NCBI RefSeq assembly: GCF_009362785.1
Contig: NZ_WHNQ01000009.1
Coordinates: 124,001 to 188,000 of the forward strand
Origin: Paraburkholderia atlantica
Lineage (GTDB): Bacteria > Pseudomonadota > Gammaproteobacteria > Burkholderiales > Burkholderiaceae
Length of the DNA stretch: 64,000 bases
Reading direction: 5' to 3'
The translations under genes and the position numbers were made by a program. The notes beneath the pieces are model-generated. The model was not told where the DNA came from. It was given only the letters and a program-made list of their open reading frames with translations, and searched no databases. Numbering within the stretch: the first letter of the stretch is position 1; every line of letters begins with the position of its first letter. Below, in pieces: positions 42,724 to 52,344 of the stretch.

Positions 42724-43734
42724 TTAAGCGATCTCGCCCCACAGACGCAGGCGCGACACGCCGCCGTCCGGGAAGATGTTGAAGCGCACGTGCGTGACCG
42801 GCCCGAGTGCGGCGAGGTCGTCCGTGAACGTGTGCATGTGATCCATCTGCAACTTCTGCTCGCCGAGCAGCACCGGCCAGAACATCGCCTGCGTGACGAG
42901 GGAATCGTCGGTGCCACCGGTCACCGATGCGGCCTGCAGCGAGCAGCGGTCCGGGAAGTTGCCTTTGAAGTGCGCCGTGTCCACTTCGATCCTGCGGATC
43001 ACGCCAGGCCGCGCGAGCGAAACGATCGCCCAGTCGTTGCCCGGCTCGCGACGCCGCCGGGTTTCCCAGCCGTCGCCCATGTTCACGCCACGCCCCGGCA
43101 TCAGCATCTGCGAGGCCGGCCCGAAATGCTGGTTGTTCGCGGCGACGAGGTACGCGCCGTTTTCGATCGCGGCGAGATCGAGCAGCGTGCCGCGCTCGAC
43201 GCGGCTCCAGTCGCGCTGCGGCTGGCCGTACACGCGCAGTCGCGCGAGCCCGCCGTCCGGATACAGATTCACACGCAGATGGGTGACCGGGCGCGCGTCT
43301 TTCACCTCGACGTAGTGATGCTGGTTGCCCTGGAGCGTCGTCGCCGGCACGAGCGGCTGCCAGTCGGCGTGCTCGGGCGGCACGTCGGCGTCGCTGTGGC
43401 AGGCATCGATCGACGCCGCCGGCGGGAAATTGCCGGTGAAGTGGCTCGTGTCGAGATCGACGCCATGCACGACGCCCGGCCGCGCGAGACGGATCACGCA
43501 ATGGTCGTGGCCGTTCGTGCGCTTGCGACGCGTCTCCCAGCCGTCCATCCACTTGCCGTGGTCGTCGTATTTGCCCGGGATGAACACCGCCGGCTGCGGC
43601 TCCAGCATGCGCTCTTTCGGTGCGAAGAATTCGTCGCTGGCGAACAGCGCTTTCGCGCCGAGGCGCGGATCGGCGAGGTTCATGTAGCGGCGCGTGAAGG
43701 CGGGAGCGTTCGGGTCGAGGATCGGGTTGGCCAT
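42724..43734 (-). CDS. alc: Allantoicase
   Basis: Hydrolyses allantoate to ureidoglycolate and urea. The 336 residues contain two tandem copies of the allantoicase fold. Each has D-G-W-E-T-R-R, a V-D-x-x-H-F-x-G-N-F-P segment, and a V-T-H-L/V-R-x-N-x-x-P-D-G-G end. The ATG at 43734 matches the family N-terminus (M-A-N-P-I-L-D-P). First gene of alc-allA. Confidence 0.95.
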   Translation of the reverse strand: MANPILDPNAPAFTRRYMNLADPRLGAKALFASDEFFAPKERMLEPQPAVFIPGKYDDHGKWMDGWETRRKRTNGHDHCVIRLARPGVVHGVDLDTSHFTGNFPPAASIDACHSDADVPPEHADWQPLVPATTLQGNQHHYVEVKDARPVTHLRVNLYPDGGLARLRVYGQPQRDWSRVERGTLLDLAAIENGAYLVAANNQHFGPASQMLMPGRGVNMGDGWETRRRREPGNDWAIVSLARPGVIRRIEVDTAHFKGNFPDRCSLQAASVTGGTDDSLVTQAMFWPVLLGEQKLQMDHMHTFTDDLAALGPVTHVRFNIFPDGGVSRLRLWGEIA

Positions 43735-43760
43735 GATGTCGGTCAGTGTCGAAGAGGTCA

Positions 43761-43792
43761 GAAACAACCGGCGGCGCCATGGCAGCCGCCGG
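43761..43792 (-). terminator. Hairpin between dctA and alc
   Basis: Stem CCGGCGGC/GCCGCCGG (43768-43775 and 43785-43792) is followed on the minus strand by TTGTTTC. It may terminate dctA. Because it lies after the operator at 43838, it could instead sit in the alc leader. Confidence 0.6.
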
Positions 43793-43837
43793 CTTGCGAA
43801 AAAAGGTCGAAAAGCTGTCTAAAACGATGCCGGTTGG

Positions 43838-43852
43838 TCTGGTCCGACCAGA
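43838..43852. promoter_or_regulatory. GntR-type operator upstream of alc-allA (copy 1)
   Basis: Perfect 15-bp palindrome TCTGGTC-C-GACCAGA between the dctA stop and the alc start. Its core repeats at the dctA promoter and before the GntR-family gene. Confidence 0.7.
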
Positions 43853-43866
43853 TCGGCGTGCCGCCG

Positions 43867-45195
43867 TCAAACTGCCGGCGCGTGTTCGCCCGCCCCCGGC
43901 TCGGCGAGCGTGTCGTCGACGGCGGGCACGTAGCGCAGCGCCGCATCGCGATTCAGCACGCGGTGCGCACGCGCCTTGTCGATATCGTTTTCCCACACGG
44001 CGACCACCACTGTCGCGACGCAGTTGCCGATCAGGTTGGTCAAGGCGCGGGCGATGCCGACGAACCAGTCGACCGGCAGAATCAGCACGAGGCCGAGCAC
44101 CGGAATCGCGGGAATCGCGGACAGCGTTGCCGCGAGAATCACGATCGCCGAGCCCGGAATGCCGTGCGCGCCCTTCGACGTCACCAGCGACACCAGCACG
44201 ACGACGATCAGGTCATGAGTCGACAGCGGGGTGTTGGTCGCCTGCGCGATGAACAGCACCGCCAGCGTGAGATAAATCGAGAAGCCGTCGAGGTTGAACG
44301 AGTAGCCGGTCGGAATCACGAGACCGACCGTCGAGTCCTTGACGCCCATCCATTCGAGCTTGCGCATGATCTGCGGCAGCACGGCGTCGGACGACGCGGT
44401 GCCGAGCACGATCGACAGTTCTTCGCGCAAATAGCGGATCAGCTTGAAGATGCTGAAGCCGGCGAACCGCATCACCGCGCCGAGCACGAGCACGACGAAC
44501 ACTACGCAGCTCGCGTAGAACACCAACACCAGCATGCCGAGCTGCTTCAGCGACTCGACACCGTAGGTGCCGGTCGTGAACGCGATCGCGCCGAGCACGC
44601 CGAGCGGCGCGAGCTTGATGATGAAACCCATCACACGGAAAAACACCTGCGAAAGCTCATCGATCAACCCGCTCACGCGTTGCGCGCGCTTGCCGAGCAG
44701 CGACAGCGCCGATCCGAACAGCACCGAGAACACGAGGATCTGCAGGATGTCGCCGGTCGCGAACGCGTTGATCGCCGTATCGGGGATGATCTTCAGCAGG
44801 AAGCCCGCGGTGTCCTTCAGGCTCTTCGCGTGCTCGGTATAGGTGGTGAGCGACGCCGCGTCGAGCGAACTCAGGTTCACGTTCATGCCGGCGCCCGGAC
44901 GCGTCGCGTAAGCGAGCACCGCGCCGATCACGAGCGCGATCGTCGTCATCGCCTCGAAATAGATCACCGACTTCAAGCCGACGCGGCCGACCTTGCGCAG
45001 ATCGCCGGCGTGCGCCATGCCGCTCACCACTACGCAGAACACGATTGGCCCGATCACCATTTTGATCAGCTTCAGGAAGCCGTCGCCAAGCGGCCGCAAG
45101 GACTGCGCGAAATGCGGAAACACGGCACCGAGCGCGATGCCGACCACGAGCGCTATCACGACCCGGCCAAATAGCGAATTGAAGAATTTCAACAC
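43867..45195 (-). CDS. dctA: C4-dicarboxylate transporter DctA
   Basis: The 442-residue dicarboxylate/amino acid:cation symporter has about eight membrane helices plus re-entrant loops. The family motif S-S-S-D-A-V-L-P of DctA appears here as A-S-S-D-A-V-L-P; N-L-D-G-F-S-I-Y-L-T-L is also visible. It starts at GTG 45195 (or TTG 45192) behind AGGAGG. Imports succinate, fumarate or malate in characterised homologues. Its promoter carries the same operator as alc. Confidence 0.92.
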   Translation of the reverse strand: MLKFFNSLFGRVVIALVVGIALGAVFPHFAQSLRPLGDGFLKLIKMVIGPIVFCVVVSGMAHAGDLRKVGRVGLKSVIYFEAMTTIALVIGAVLAYATRPGAGMNVNLSSLDAASLTTYTEHAKSLKDTAGFLLKIIPDTAINAFATGDILQILVFSVLFGSALSLLGKRAQRVSGLIDELSQVFFRVMGFIIKLAPLGVLGAIAFTTGTYGVESLKQLGMLVLVFYASCVVFVVLVLGAVMRFAGFSIFKLIRYLREELSIVLGTASSDAVLPQIMRKLEWMGVKDSTVGLVIPTGYSFNLDGFSIYLTLAVLFIAQATNTPLSTHDLIVVVLVSLVTSKGAHGIPGSAIVILAATLSAIPAIPVLGLVLILPVDWFVGIARALTNLIGNCVATVVVAVWENDIDKARAHRVLNRDAALRYVPAVDDTLAEPGAGEHAPAV

Positions 45196-45238
45196 GGCTT
45201 CCTCCTGCGGATGGTTGTCTCGATCAATTCTGTTCAGA

Positions 45239-45251
45239 CTGGTCCGACCAG
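45239..45251. promoter_or_regulatory. GntR-type operator at the dctA promoter (copy 2)
   Basis: Perfect 13-bp palindrome CTGGTC-C-GACCAG. It lies about 9-21 bases downstream of the predicted dctA transcription start, an ideal place for repression. Confidence 0.72.
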
Positions 45252-45265
45252 AACTGTTATGGCGA

Positions 45266-45294
45266 ATAGTAGGAAGCGGATATAGTCCCGTCAA
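45266..45294 (-). promoter_or_regulatory. Predicted dctA promoter
   Basis: -35 TTGACG (45294-45289), a 17-bp spacer and -10 TACTAT (45271-45266) on the minus strand, about 70 bases before the GTG start. Confidence 0.68.
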
Positions 45295-45398
45295 GGATTG
45301 ATTGAACAGTGTTTACCCGTTGTTTTTTCGGCGATTTCGGGTCGGGGTCGGGTATTCGCAGGTCGTGCGGCGCGCGGTTTTCGAGCGCGTATTAGAAT

Positions 45399-45413
45399 TG
45401 CGGTCAGACCACA
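45399..45413. promoter_or_regulatory. GntR-type operator before the regulator gene (copy 3)
   Basis: TG-C-GGTC-A-GACC-A-CA, an imperfect version of the palindrome, lies 18-32 bases before the regulator ATG and directly after a possible -10 TAGAAT. Suggests autoregulation. Confidence 0.6.
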
Positions 45414-45430
45414 CCACCAAGTGAGTTTTT

Positions 45431-46117
45431 ATGAAAAACGTCCCGCACACCGTCACCGACGCGGCCATCGCGACGATCCGCGAGCGTATCGAGGGGGGCG
45501 TCTATCCGGTGGGCAGCCTGCTGCCGGCGCAGCGCCAGCTATCCGATGAACTGTCGATCAGCCGGGCGTCACTACGCGAAGCGCTGTCCACGCTCGAAGC
45601 GCTCGGCCTGCTGGTGATCCGCCCCGGCAAGGGCGTGTACGTGGAAAGCGCGCAGGCGAAAACCGCTCAGGCGTGGCGTTTCGCCGAACAGTCGTCGCTG
45701 CCCGACACGTATCAGATGCGCTACGCGCTCGAAGGCTTCGTTGCACGCATGGCAGTGCTCGCGGTCACCAACGACGACCTCGCGTGGCTCGAGGAAAACG
45801 TCACCGCGATGCAAAGCGCGCTCGCCTGCGAGGAACTCGACGAAGCGGCGCGGCTCGACTACGCGTTCCATATGCGCATCGTCAGCATCGCGGGCAATGC
45901 GGCGATCGAGTCGATCCTGCGCAGTAGCGCAGAAATCATGAAGGAAAGCCAGCGCATGCCGTTCTACCGGCGCGAGCGGGTGCTTTCCACCTACACCGAG
46001 CATCGCGCGATTCTAGACGCGCTGAAGGCCCGCGATTCGCTCGCCGCCGGCAAGGCGATCGAGACGCACATCGCGAACGCCGCGCAGCGCGCCGGCGTCT
46101 ATTTCCCGACGCCGTAG
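45431..46117 (+). CDS. GntR family (FadR/FCD subfamily) transcriptional regulator
   Basis: The 228-residue protein has an N-terminal winged helix-turn-helix (L-P-A-Q-R-Q-L-S-D-E-L-S-I-S-R-A-S-L-R-E-A-L) and an all-helical FCD ligand domain with metal/ligand-type D and H residues (Y-A-F-H-M-R-I, Y-T-E-H-R-A-I). FadR-like regulators bind palindromes of the TGGTNNNACCA type, matching the three sites found here. Divergent from dctA; ligand unknown, possibly a ureide, glyoxylate or dicarboxylate. Confidence 0.92.
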   Translation: MKNVPHTVTDAAIATIRERIEGGVYPVGSLLPAQRQLSDELSISRASLREALSTLEALGLLVIRPGKGVYVESAQAKTAQAWRFAEQSSLPDTYQMRYALEGFVARMAVLAVTNDDLAWLEENVTAMQSALACEELDEAARLDYAFHMRIVSIAGNAAIESILRSSAEIMKESQRMPFYRRERVLSTYTEHRAILDALKARDSLAAGKAIETHIANAAQRAGVYFPTP

Positions 46118-46140
46118 CCGCCGCGCCGATACCGCAGACG

Positions 46141-46173
46141 AAAAAAAAGCCGCTCCGAGGAGCGGCTTTTTCA
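46141..46173. terminator. Terminator with GCCGCTCC hairpin (copy 3)
   Basis: Same stem and CGAG loop as at 25484, flanked by eight A and five T. Serves the GntR gene and convergent gapA. Confidence 0.92.
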
Positions 46174-46193
46174 TGCAGCGTGAAACCCGGAAC

Positions 46194-47204
46194 TTACTTC
46201 GCGTTCGCGAGCGCCACAGCCGTGTCCAGCATGCGGTTCGAGAAGCCCCACTCGTTGTCGTACCAGCTCGACACCTTCACGAGACGGCCCGACACCTTGG
46301 TCAGCGTCGAGTCGAACGTCGACGAAGCCGGGTTGTGGTTGTAGTCGATCGACACGAGCGGCGCGTCGTTGTAACCGAGGACGCCCTTCAGCGAGCCTTC
46401 CGATGCTTCCTTCATGATCGCATTGACTTCCTCGACCGTCGTATCGCGCGCGGCGATGAACGACAGGTCGACGACCGACACGTTGATCGTCGGGACGCGG
46501 ATTGCGTAGCCGTCCAGCTTGCCGTTCAGTTCCGGCAGCACGAGGCCGACCGCCGATGCAGCACCGGTCTTGGTCGGGATCTGGCTATGCGTGGCCGAAC
46601 GCGCGCGGCGCAGGTCTTCGTGGTACACGTCGGTCAGAACCTGGTCGTTCGTGTACGCGTGGATCGTCGTCATCAGGCCGTTCACGAGACCGATCTTGTC
46701 GTTCAGCGGCTTGACCAGCGGCGCGAGGCAGTTGGTCGTGCACGATGCGTTCGAGATGACCGTGTCCGATGCCTTCAACACGTTGTGGTTCACGCCGTAG
46801 ACGACGGTCGCGTCGACGTCCTTGCCGCCCGGCGCCGAGATGATGACCTTCTTCGCTCCGCCCTTGATGTGCGCGCTGGCCTTTTCCTTGGTCGTGAAAA
46901 AGCCCGTGCACTCCATCACGACGTCGACGCCCAGCTCGCCCCACGGCAGTTCGGCCGGGTTGCGGTTCGCCAGCACGCGAATCTTGTCGCCGTTCACGAC
47001 GAGGTAGTCGCCGTCCACCGACACCTGGCCCGGGAACTTGCCGTGCGCGGTGTCGTACTGCGTCAGGTGGGCGTTGGTCTTCGCATCGCCCAGATCGTTG
47101 ATGGCGACGATTTCGATATCGTGCTTCTTGCCGTTTTCATAGAAGGCGCGCAGGGTATTGCGGCCGATCCGGCCGTAGCCGTTGATTGCGACGCGAATCG
47201 TCAT
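46194..47204 (-). CDS. gapA: Glyceraldehyde-3-phosphate dehydrogenase (type I)
   Basis: Glycolytic enzyme of 336 residues. The N-terminal NAD motif is N-G-Y-G-R-I-G-R-N and the catalytic cysteine is in [17 protein letters not shown] precedes the ATG at 47204. It follows tkt by 112 bases on the same strand, a common tkt-gap pairing in betaproteobacteria. Confidence 0.98.
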   Translation of the reverse strand: MTIRVAINGYGRIGRNTLRAFYENGKKHDIEIVAINDLGDAKTNAHLTQYDTAHGKFPGQVSVDGDYLVVNGDKIRVLANRNPAELPWGELGVDVVMECTGFFTTKEKASAHIKGGAKKVIISAPGGKDVDATVVYGVNHNVLKASDTVISNASCTTNCLAPLVKPLNDKIGLVNGLMTTIHAYTNDQVLTDVYHEDLRRARSATHSQIPTKTGAASAVGLVLPELNGKLDGYAIRVPTINVSVVDLSFIAARDTTVEEVNAIMKEASEGSLKGVLGYNDAPLVSIDYNHNPASSTFDSTLTKVSGRLVKVSSWYDNEWGFSNRMLDTAVALANAK

Positions 47205-47316
47205 GATTTATCTCCTGATGGCTAAAAAATCCGTTTATGTTCGCCTGGTCGGACATCCGGTTCGGTGCGTTGCCCCGCGCAGCCACGAGGGGCGCGACGG
47301 CAACGCGACGCAACCA

Positions 47317-49338
47317 TCAGCCGAGAGCGGCCTTGACCGTCGCCACCACGTGCTCGACGGTGAAACCGAAATGCTTGAAAAGCACACCTGCCGGGGCCGA
47401 TTCGCCGAACGTGTCGATGCCGACTACGCCGCCTTCCAGACCCACGTACTTGCGCCAGAAATCCGACACACCCGCTTCGATCGCGACGCGGCGCACGCCA
47501 TGCGGCAGCACGCGTTCGCGGTACTCGGCGTCCTGCTTGTCGAACACGGTCGTCGACGGCATCGACACGACGCGGGCGGCGATGCCTTCGCGCGCGAGCG
47601 GCTCGACGGACTTCATTGCCAGTTCGACTTCGGAGCCCGTCGCGATCAGGATGATCTTACGCGCGACGATCTCTTCGTCCCAGTCGCGCAGCACGTAGCC
47701 GCCCTTCTCGATGTTGGCGATCTGCGCGTCGGTGCGTTCGTTGAACTGCAGGTTCTGACGGCTGAAGATCAGGCACGACGGACCTTCATGTTCGATCGCA
47801 TGGGTCCAGGCCACCGCGGTTTCGACGGTGTCGGCCGGGCGCCACGTTTGCAGATTCGGGATCAGGCGCAGGCTCGCGACGTGTTCGATCGACTGGTGGG
47901 TCGGGCCGTCTTCGCCGAGACCTATCGAGTCGTGCGTGAACACGAAGATCGATTGCGACTTCATCAGCGCGGCGACGCGCAGCGCATTGCGGCTGTAGTC
48001 CGAGAACGTCAGGAACGTGCCGCCGAATGCCTTGTAGCCGCCATGCAGCGCGACGCCGTTGATTGCCGCGCTCATGCCGAACTCGCGCACGCCGTAGTTC
48101 ACGTAGTTGCCGGCGGCACGGCCTTCGGCGTTCACGCGCACCGGCTTCGCGGCCTTCCAGTTGGTCAGGTTCGAGCCGGTCAGGTCGGCGGAACCGCCGA
48201 GCAGTTCGGGCAGCGCGGCCGACAGGCCTTCGATGGCCTGCTGCGACGCCTTACGCGTCGCCACGGTCTCGGCGCGTTCGTTCGCGCCGGCGATGATCGC
48301 CTTTGCCTTGTCCTTCCAGTCGGCCGGCAGCTGCTTCGCGCTGCGGCGCTTGAACTCGGCCGCTTCCTGCGGATACTTGGCCGCGTAGGCAGCGAACGCC
48401 TTGTCCCACTCGGATTCGAGACGCGCGCCCGCATCCTTCGCATCCCATGCCGCGTAGACTTCCTGCGGAATCACGAACGGCTCCCACTTCCAGCCGATCG
48501 CTTCGCGGGTTGCCGCAATTTCCTTGTCGCCGAGCGGCGCGCCGTGCGAGTCGTGCGAGCCCGCCTTGGTCGGCGCGCCTTCACCGATCACGGTCTTGCA
48601 GCAGATCAGCGTCGGCTTGTCCGACTGCTTCGCCTGCTTGATCGCCGCGTCGACCGCGTCGACGTCATGGCCGACCACGTTCGGGATCACGTTCCAGCCA
48701 TACGCTTCGAAGCGCTTCGGCGTGTCGTCGTGGAACCAGTGCACCACTTCGCCGTCGATCGAGATGCCGTTGTCGTCGTAGAAAGCGATCAGCTTGTTCA
48801 GCTTGAGCACGCCCGCGAGCGAGCAGGCTTCGTGCGAGATGCCTTCCATCAGGCAGCCGTCGCCGACGAACACGTACGTATGGTGATCGACGATCTTCGC
48901 GTCGGCCTTGTTGAATTCGGTGGCGAGCAGCGACTCGGCGAGCGCCATGCCGACCGCGTTCGCGAGACCCTGGCCGAGCGGGCCGGTGGTCGTCTCCACG
49001 CCCGGCGTGATGCCGTATTCCGGGTGACCGGGCGTCTTCGAATGGAGCTGGCGGAAGTTCTTCAGCTCTTCCATCGGCAGGTCGTAGCCGGTCAGATGCA
49101 GCAGCGAGTACAGCAGCATCGAGCCGTGACCGTTCGACAGCACGAACCGGTCGCGATCGGCCCATTGCGGGTTCTTCGGGTTATGGCGCAGATGACGCGA
49201 CCACAGGGCTACGCCGATTTCGGCCATGCCCATCGGCATGCCGGGGTGGCCGGAGTTCGCCTTTTGAACGGCGTCCATGGACAACGCGCGGATCGCGTTG
49301 GCCATCAGGGAGGTGGGTGCGGGAGACGGGGTCGTCAT
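47317..49338 (-). CDS. tkt: Transketolase
   Basis: Thiamine-diphosphate enzyme of the pentose phosphate pathway, 673 residues. Visible are the ThDP motif [16 protein letters not shown] near the start, and the [10 protein letters not shown] transketolase motif. The frame stays open another 180 codons upstream, but the ATG at 49338 gives the family start ([11 protein letters not shown] within the first 25 residues). Confidence 0.97.
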   Translation of the reverse strand: MTTPSPAPTSLMANAIRALSMDAVQKANSGHPGMPMGMAEIGVALWSRHLRHNPKNPQWADRDRFVLSNGHGSMLLYSLLHLTGYDLPMEELKNFRQLHSKTPGHPEYGITPGVETTTGPLGQGLANAVGMALAESLLATEFNKADAKIVDHHTYVFVGDGCLMEGISHEACSLAGVLKLNKLIAFYDDNGISIDGEVVHWFHDDTPKRFEAYGWNVIPNVVGHDVDAVDAAIKQAKQSDKPTLICCKTVIGEGAPTKAGSHDSHGAPLGDKEIAATREAIGWKWEPFVIPQEVYAAWDAKDAGARLESEWDKAFAAYAAKYPQEAAEFKRRSAKQLPADWKDKAKAIIAGANERAETVATRKASQQAIEGLSAALPELLGGSADLTGSNLTNWKAAKPVRVNAEGRAAGNYVNYGVREFGMSAAINGVALHGGYKAFGGTFLTFSDYSRNALRVAALMKSQSIFVFTHDSIGLGEDGPTHQSIEHVASLRLIPNLQTWRPADTVETAVAWTHAIEHEGPSCLIFSRQNLQFNERTDAQIANIEKGGYVLRDWDEEIVARKIILIATGSEVELAMKSVEPLAREGIAARVVSMPSTTVFDKQDAEYRERVLPHGVRRVAIEAGVSDFWRKYVGLEGGVVGIDTFGESAPAGVLFKHFGFTVEHVVATVKAALG

Positions 49339-50050
49339 GTCGAGTCCGGAGACAGAGTCAGAAAGCGGGGCGCGCTTGAGGCCCGGAAGCTCGGCGGCCA
49401 GTTCGCTACGGCGCACGATGCGGCGCCAGGAGACGCGAAACGGGCAGAGCAAGCGGACAAGGCTGAAAGCGTCACATTCTAGCAGAAGGTTAACCCCTAC
49501 CCGGCCGGAAAGCCGCCTGGCCGCGTGGTTCAACGCACTCCGCCCGGCGGCGGAATTTGCAATTCGAGCAGCTGTTTCGCACACGCTGCCGATCGAGCCC
49601 GTACGCCGTGAACGCCCCGCTATTGTTCCAGCCTTGTGCCGACGCCGTCTACGGATTTCCTCATGCGCGCCTCGATTCGTTCGATGCCCGGACGCCTGTC
49701 GCGCTTCGCGACGGCCCGCCGGATTCGCCCGCGGCCGGTCTGTACGCACCGACGTTCTGCGCACTTCGCGCATCGCCGCGCTGCTCGGCGATAGGCGGGC
49801 CGCGTTCGCCCGCTCGCCGAACGCCTCGCCGCACGCGACATCGATTCGCTGCGTCATGACGAACCGGCCCTGCACGCGGGGCTACTCTCGGCAGCACGAA
49901 CGGCGCGCGATAAACTGAGTCCGACGACGAAGCCATCCAATTGAAGAAGCGCGGCCACCTTGCGCGAATCGGTTCGAGCGATGCCGGCATGCCGCGCCCG
50001 ACCGAAGCCGCAACCGTGGCCTCGCTGCCCCACGAGATCCGGAGAACCCC
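49339..50050 (+). pseudogene. Non-coding stretch with possible remnant of a decayed gene
   Basis: The 712 bases between tkt and the VOC gene hold no intact gene. Two coding-like fragments lie on the plus strand in different frames. One starts at a GTG near 49608 ([18 protein letters not shown]). The other runs from about 49795 to TGA 49942-49944 ([18 protein letters not shown]). Joining them would need at least one frameshift. The family is not recognised, and random open frames in GC-rich DNA remain possible. Confidence 0.3.
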
Positions 50051-50464
50051 ATGACCGCCCCCCGCCCCGCCGGTGTGCCCTGGCTGACCCCCTATCTGAC
50101 GGTGCGCGACGCGCGCGCGTCGACGGCGTTTTTTTCGGCGGCGTTCGGCTTCGACGTGCGCGACAGCGTGCAGGACGACGGCGTCGTCATGCACGTCGAA
50201 ATGACCTACCAAGGCCAGTTGATCGTGATGTTCGCGCCCGAAGGCGCGTTTGGCTCGACCGCGAAGACGCCGAAAAGCGCGGGCACGATCGCGCCGCAAT
50301 CGTTTTATGTCTATGTCGAGGACGTCGACGCCGTGTATGCTCGCGCGCTCGCGGCCGGCGCGAAGTCGCTGAGCGAGCCGCAAGACCAGTTCTGGGGCGA
50401 CCGCTTCGCGCAGGTCGAAGATATCGACGGCTATCGCTGGGCGCTCGCCCGCCACCTTTCCTGA
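50051..50464 (+). CDS. VOC (glyoxalase/bleomycin resistance) family protein
   Basis: The 137-residue protein has the beta-alpha-beta-beta-beta repeat of the VOC superfamily (P-W-L-T-P-Y-L-T-V-R-D-A, F-Y-V-Y-V-E-D-V-D-A-V-Y, W-G-D-R-F-A-Q-V-E-D-I-D-G-Y-R-W). This PhnB-like type includes small enzymes and resistance proteins; the substrate is unknown. GGAG precedes the ATG; rsmE follows after 19 bases. Confidence 0.9.
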   Translation: MTAPRPAGVPWLTPYLTVRDARASTAFFSAAFGFDVRDSVQDDGVVMHVEMTYQGQLIVMFAPEGAFGSTAKTPKSAGTIAPQSFYVYVEDVDAVYARALAAGAKSLSEPQDQFWGDRFAQVEDIDGYRWALARHLS

Positions 50465-50483
50465 ATCCAGGAGTCTTTCGTCG

Positions 50484-51224
50484 ATGCCCCGTTTTTTTGT
50501 TGATGCGCTGCTTTACCCCGATGACGTGATTGCATTGCCCGACGACGTGGTGCGCCACGTGGCCGTGCTGCGTTTGCAGCCTGGCGATTCGCTGGTGCTG
50601 TTCAACGGCCGGGGTGGCGAATACGGCGCCGAACTCGTCGAGGTCGAGCGCCGTTCGGCTCGCGTGAAAATCGGCGAATTTCGCGCGGTGGAGGTCGAGC
50701 CGCCGTATCGGCTGACGCTCGCCCAGGGCATCGCCGGCGGCGACAAGATGGACTGGCTGATCGAGAAGGCGGTCGAGCTCGGCGCCTCGGGCTTCGTGCC
50801 GCTCGCGACCGCACGCAGCGTCGTGCGGCTGACCGGCGAGCGCGCGCAGCGGCGGCAGCAGCACTGGCAAGGTGTGGTGCGGGCGTCGTGCGAACAGTGC
50901 GGGCGGAATCGGCTGCCGGACGTCACCCCGGTGGGTGAGATTGGTCCGTGGCTGGGTACCCTATCGCGCGAGCCGGCGCCCGACGAACTGCGCCTGCTGC
51001 TGTCGCCGCGCGCGAGCATCGGCTTCGCGGCGCTGCCCGACGCGCCGCCGCCTGGCGGCGTGACGCTGCTGATCGGCCCCGAAGGAGGCCTTTCCGCCGA
51101 CGAGGAAGCCGCCGCCGTTGAGCAGGGCTTTACCGCGGTTGGCCTGGGACCTCGTGTACTGCGCACCGAGACCGCGGGGATCGCGGTGCTGGCGGCACTC
51201 GCGGCGCGCTGGGGCGGTTGGTAA
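50484..51224 (+). CDS. rsmE: 16S rRNA m3U1498 methyltransferase RsmE
   Basis: SPOUT-class methyltransferase of 246 residues. The N-terminal PUA-like domain starts M-P-R-F-F-V-D, and the C-terminal knot has L-L-I-G-P-E-G-G-L-S-A-D-E and L-G-P-R-V-L-R-T-E-T-A. Methylates U1498 of 16S rRNA. Probably co-transcribed with the VOC gene. Confidence 0.97.
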   Translation: MPRFFVDALLYPDDVIALPDDVVRHVAVLRLQPGDSLVLFNGRGGEYGAELVEVERRSARVKIGEFRAVEVEPPYRLTLAQGIAGGDKMDWLIEKAVELGASGFVPLATARSVVRLTGERAQRRQQHWQGVVRASCEQCGRNRLPDVTPVGEIGPWLGTLSREPAPDELRLLLSPRASIGFAALPDAPPPGGVTLLIGPEGGLSADEEAAAVEQGFTAVGLGPRVLRTETAGIAVLAALAARWGGW

Positions 51225-51251
51225 GGGCCGCTTGGCGAAGTAGCGCCACAA

Positions 51252-51288
51252 AAGGCAAAGGCCCGCTAATTAGCGGGCCTTTGCCGTC
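51252..51288. terminator. Terminator of rsmE
   Basis: A perfect 14-bp stem (51254-51267 and 51272-51285) with loop AATT contains CTTTG near its 3' end. The U-run is short. Shared with the convergent barstar gene. Confidence 0.75.
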
Positions 51289-51353
51289 TATACCGCTTCG
51301 TTCACCGCAAGATCCAAGCAAGGACGCCTGAACAGGCGAACATGCTGCGACCC

Positions 51354-51914
51354 TCAGGCGAACGAGTAAAACACCCGGAACGCAACCTTGCGCTCGGCCC
51401 AGAATTCGGCCGCTTCGCGGAACACGTCGAGCAGCGTCTCGCGACCTTCCTTGTCGAATTTCTGCGCGATCGGCAGGTGTTCGAGCACGATCACGAAGCC
51501 GGGCTGCGCGCCGGCCTTGTGCACGAGGTCGGTCAGGCAATCGTAGAGCGCGTCGTAGTTTTTGCCGAAATGCTTGGGAAACAGGAAGGACGTCGCGATC
51601 GTCTCGAGCACTTCCTGCTTCGAGGCGGCGTTCGCGCAGTATGCATACAGAAAGTGCTGACCAAGGTTGTTGGCCTCGTCGGCGAGATCCTGCACGCGGA
51701 ACGCGCGGATCGACTGCACGATGTTCGGCCGCACCGTCCTGAAAAGGCTCATGGGCTCTTCGTTCGATGAAACCACCGTGCCAGCCTCGCTTTGGTTGTC
51801 GCGACCCTGCTCGTCGGCGCGCATCTTCATGACGCGTTGGAACAAATTGCCGTCGCCGGCCGCGAAAAGATCCGTCGCGACTCCGGAATCGTGCGCGTAG
51901 ATGTTGTCGCTCAT
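51354..51914 (-). CDS. Barstar-family ribonuclease inhibitor with N-terminal extension
   Basis: The C-terminal 90 or so of 186 residues match barstar: F-L-F-P-K-H-F-G-K-N-Y-D-A-L-Y-D-C-L-T-D-L, then F-V-I-V-L-E-H-L-P, and an acidic helix. The acidic residues that block RNase active sites lie in the N-Y-D-A-L-Y-D-C-L segment. About 90 extra N-terminal residues precede the domain. No signal peptide, so cytoplasmic. It lies 16 bases downstream of the RNase gene. Start at ATG 51914 or 51923. Confidence 0.88.
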   Translation of the reverse strand: MSDNIYAHDSGVATDLFAAGDGNLFQRVMKMRADEQGRDNQSEAGTVVSSNEEPMSLFRTVRPNIVQSIRAFRVQDLADEANNLGQHFLYAYCANAASKQEVLETIATSFLFPKHFGKNYDALYDCLTDLVHKAGAQPGFVIVLEHLPIAQKFDKEGRETLLDVFREAAEFWAERKVAFRVFYSFA

Positions 51915-51930
51915 GCCGTTCATCCCAATG

Positions 51931-52344
51931 TCATTCAACAATACGGTTAAAACTGGTGTAATGGTCGTCCGAGTAATAACAATTGTCGGTTCGCTGTAGC
52001 GGACCTCCGCAGACGATGCGGCGCGCCCCGCGATTACGCGCGTGAGGCGTGGGGACGGTGTATTCGTGGTAGTAGCCTCGCCGATGTGCGGGCAGCACCC
52101 GTTCGTAGTTGCCGAATACGATGCCGTCCTTCTGATATGGGTAAGGCCCGCCGGTAGCAATGAGGTTCAACGTATCGACAGCCTCGCGCGGCAATTGCGC
52201 CAGCGCGATGGTGCCTACCTGCGCTTCCGCCGCAGCTGGCGCCGAGTAATCTCGCGCCAGCGCCTCGGGCGCCGAACTTGACAACGCGCAGAGCGCGGCA
52301 GCACCGATCAGCACGCCTTTCATGCGCAACCAGTTGCGTGCCAT
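51931..52344 (-). CDS. Secreted guanyl-specific ribonuclease (RNase Sa/barnase family)
   Basis: The 137-residue protein has a signal peptide cleaved after A-L-A at about residue 30. The mature part closely resembles Streptomyces RNase Sa: D-T-L-N-L-I-A, G-P-Y-P-Y, Y-Y-H-E-Y-T-V-P-T-P, R-R-I-V-C-G, and Y-S-D-D-H-Y-T-S-F. The catalytic Glu, Arg and His are all present, so it should be active. Start at ATG 52344, or ATG 52323 which would shorten the basic N-terminus. The barstar gene follows directly. Confidence 0.9.
   Translation of the reverse strand: MARNWLRMKGVLIGAAALCALSSSAPEALARDYSAPAAAEAQVGTIALAQLPREAVDTLNLIATGGPYPYQKDGIVFGNYERVLPAHRRGYYHEYTVPTPHARNRGARRIVCGGPLQRTDNCYYSDDHYTSFNRIVE

Noticed and set aside
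42790..45174. 794-codon plus-strand frame opposite alc and dctA
   Set aside because: Arg/His/Glu-rich shadow translation spanning two well-supported genes and the intergenic operator.
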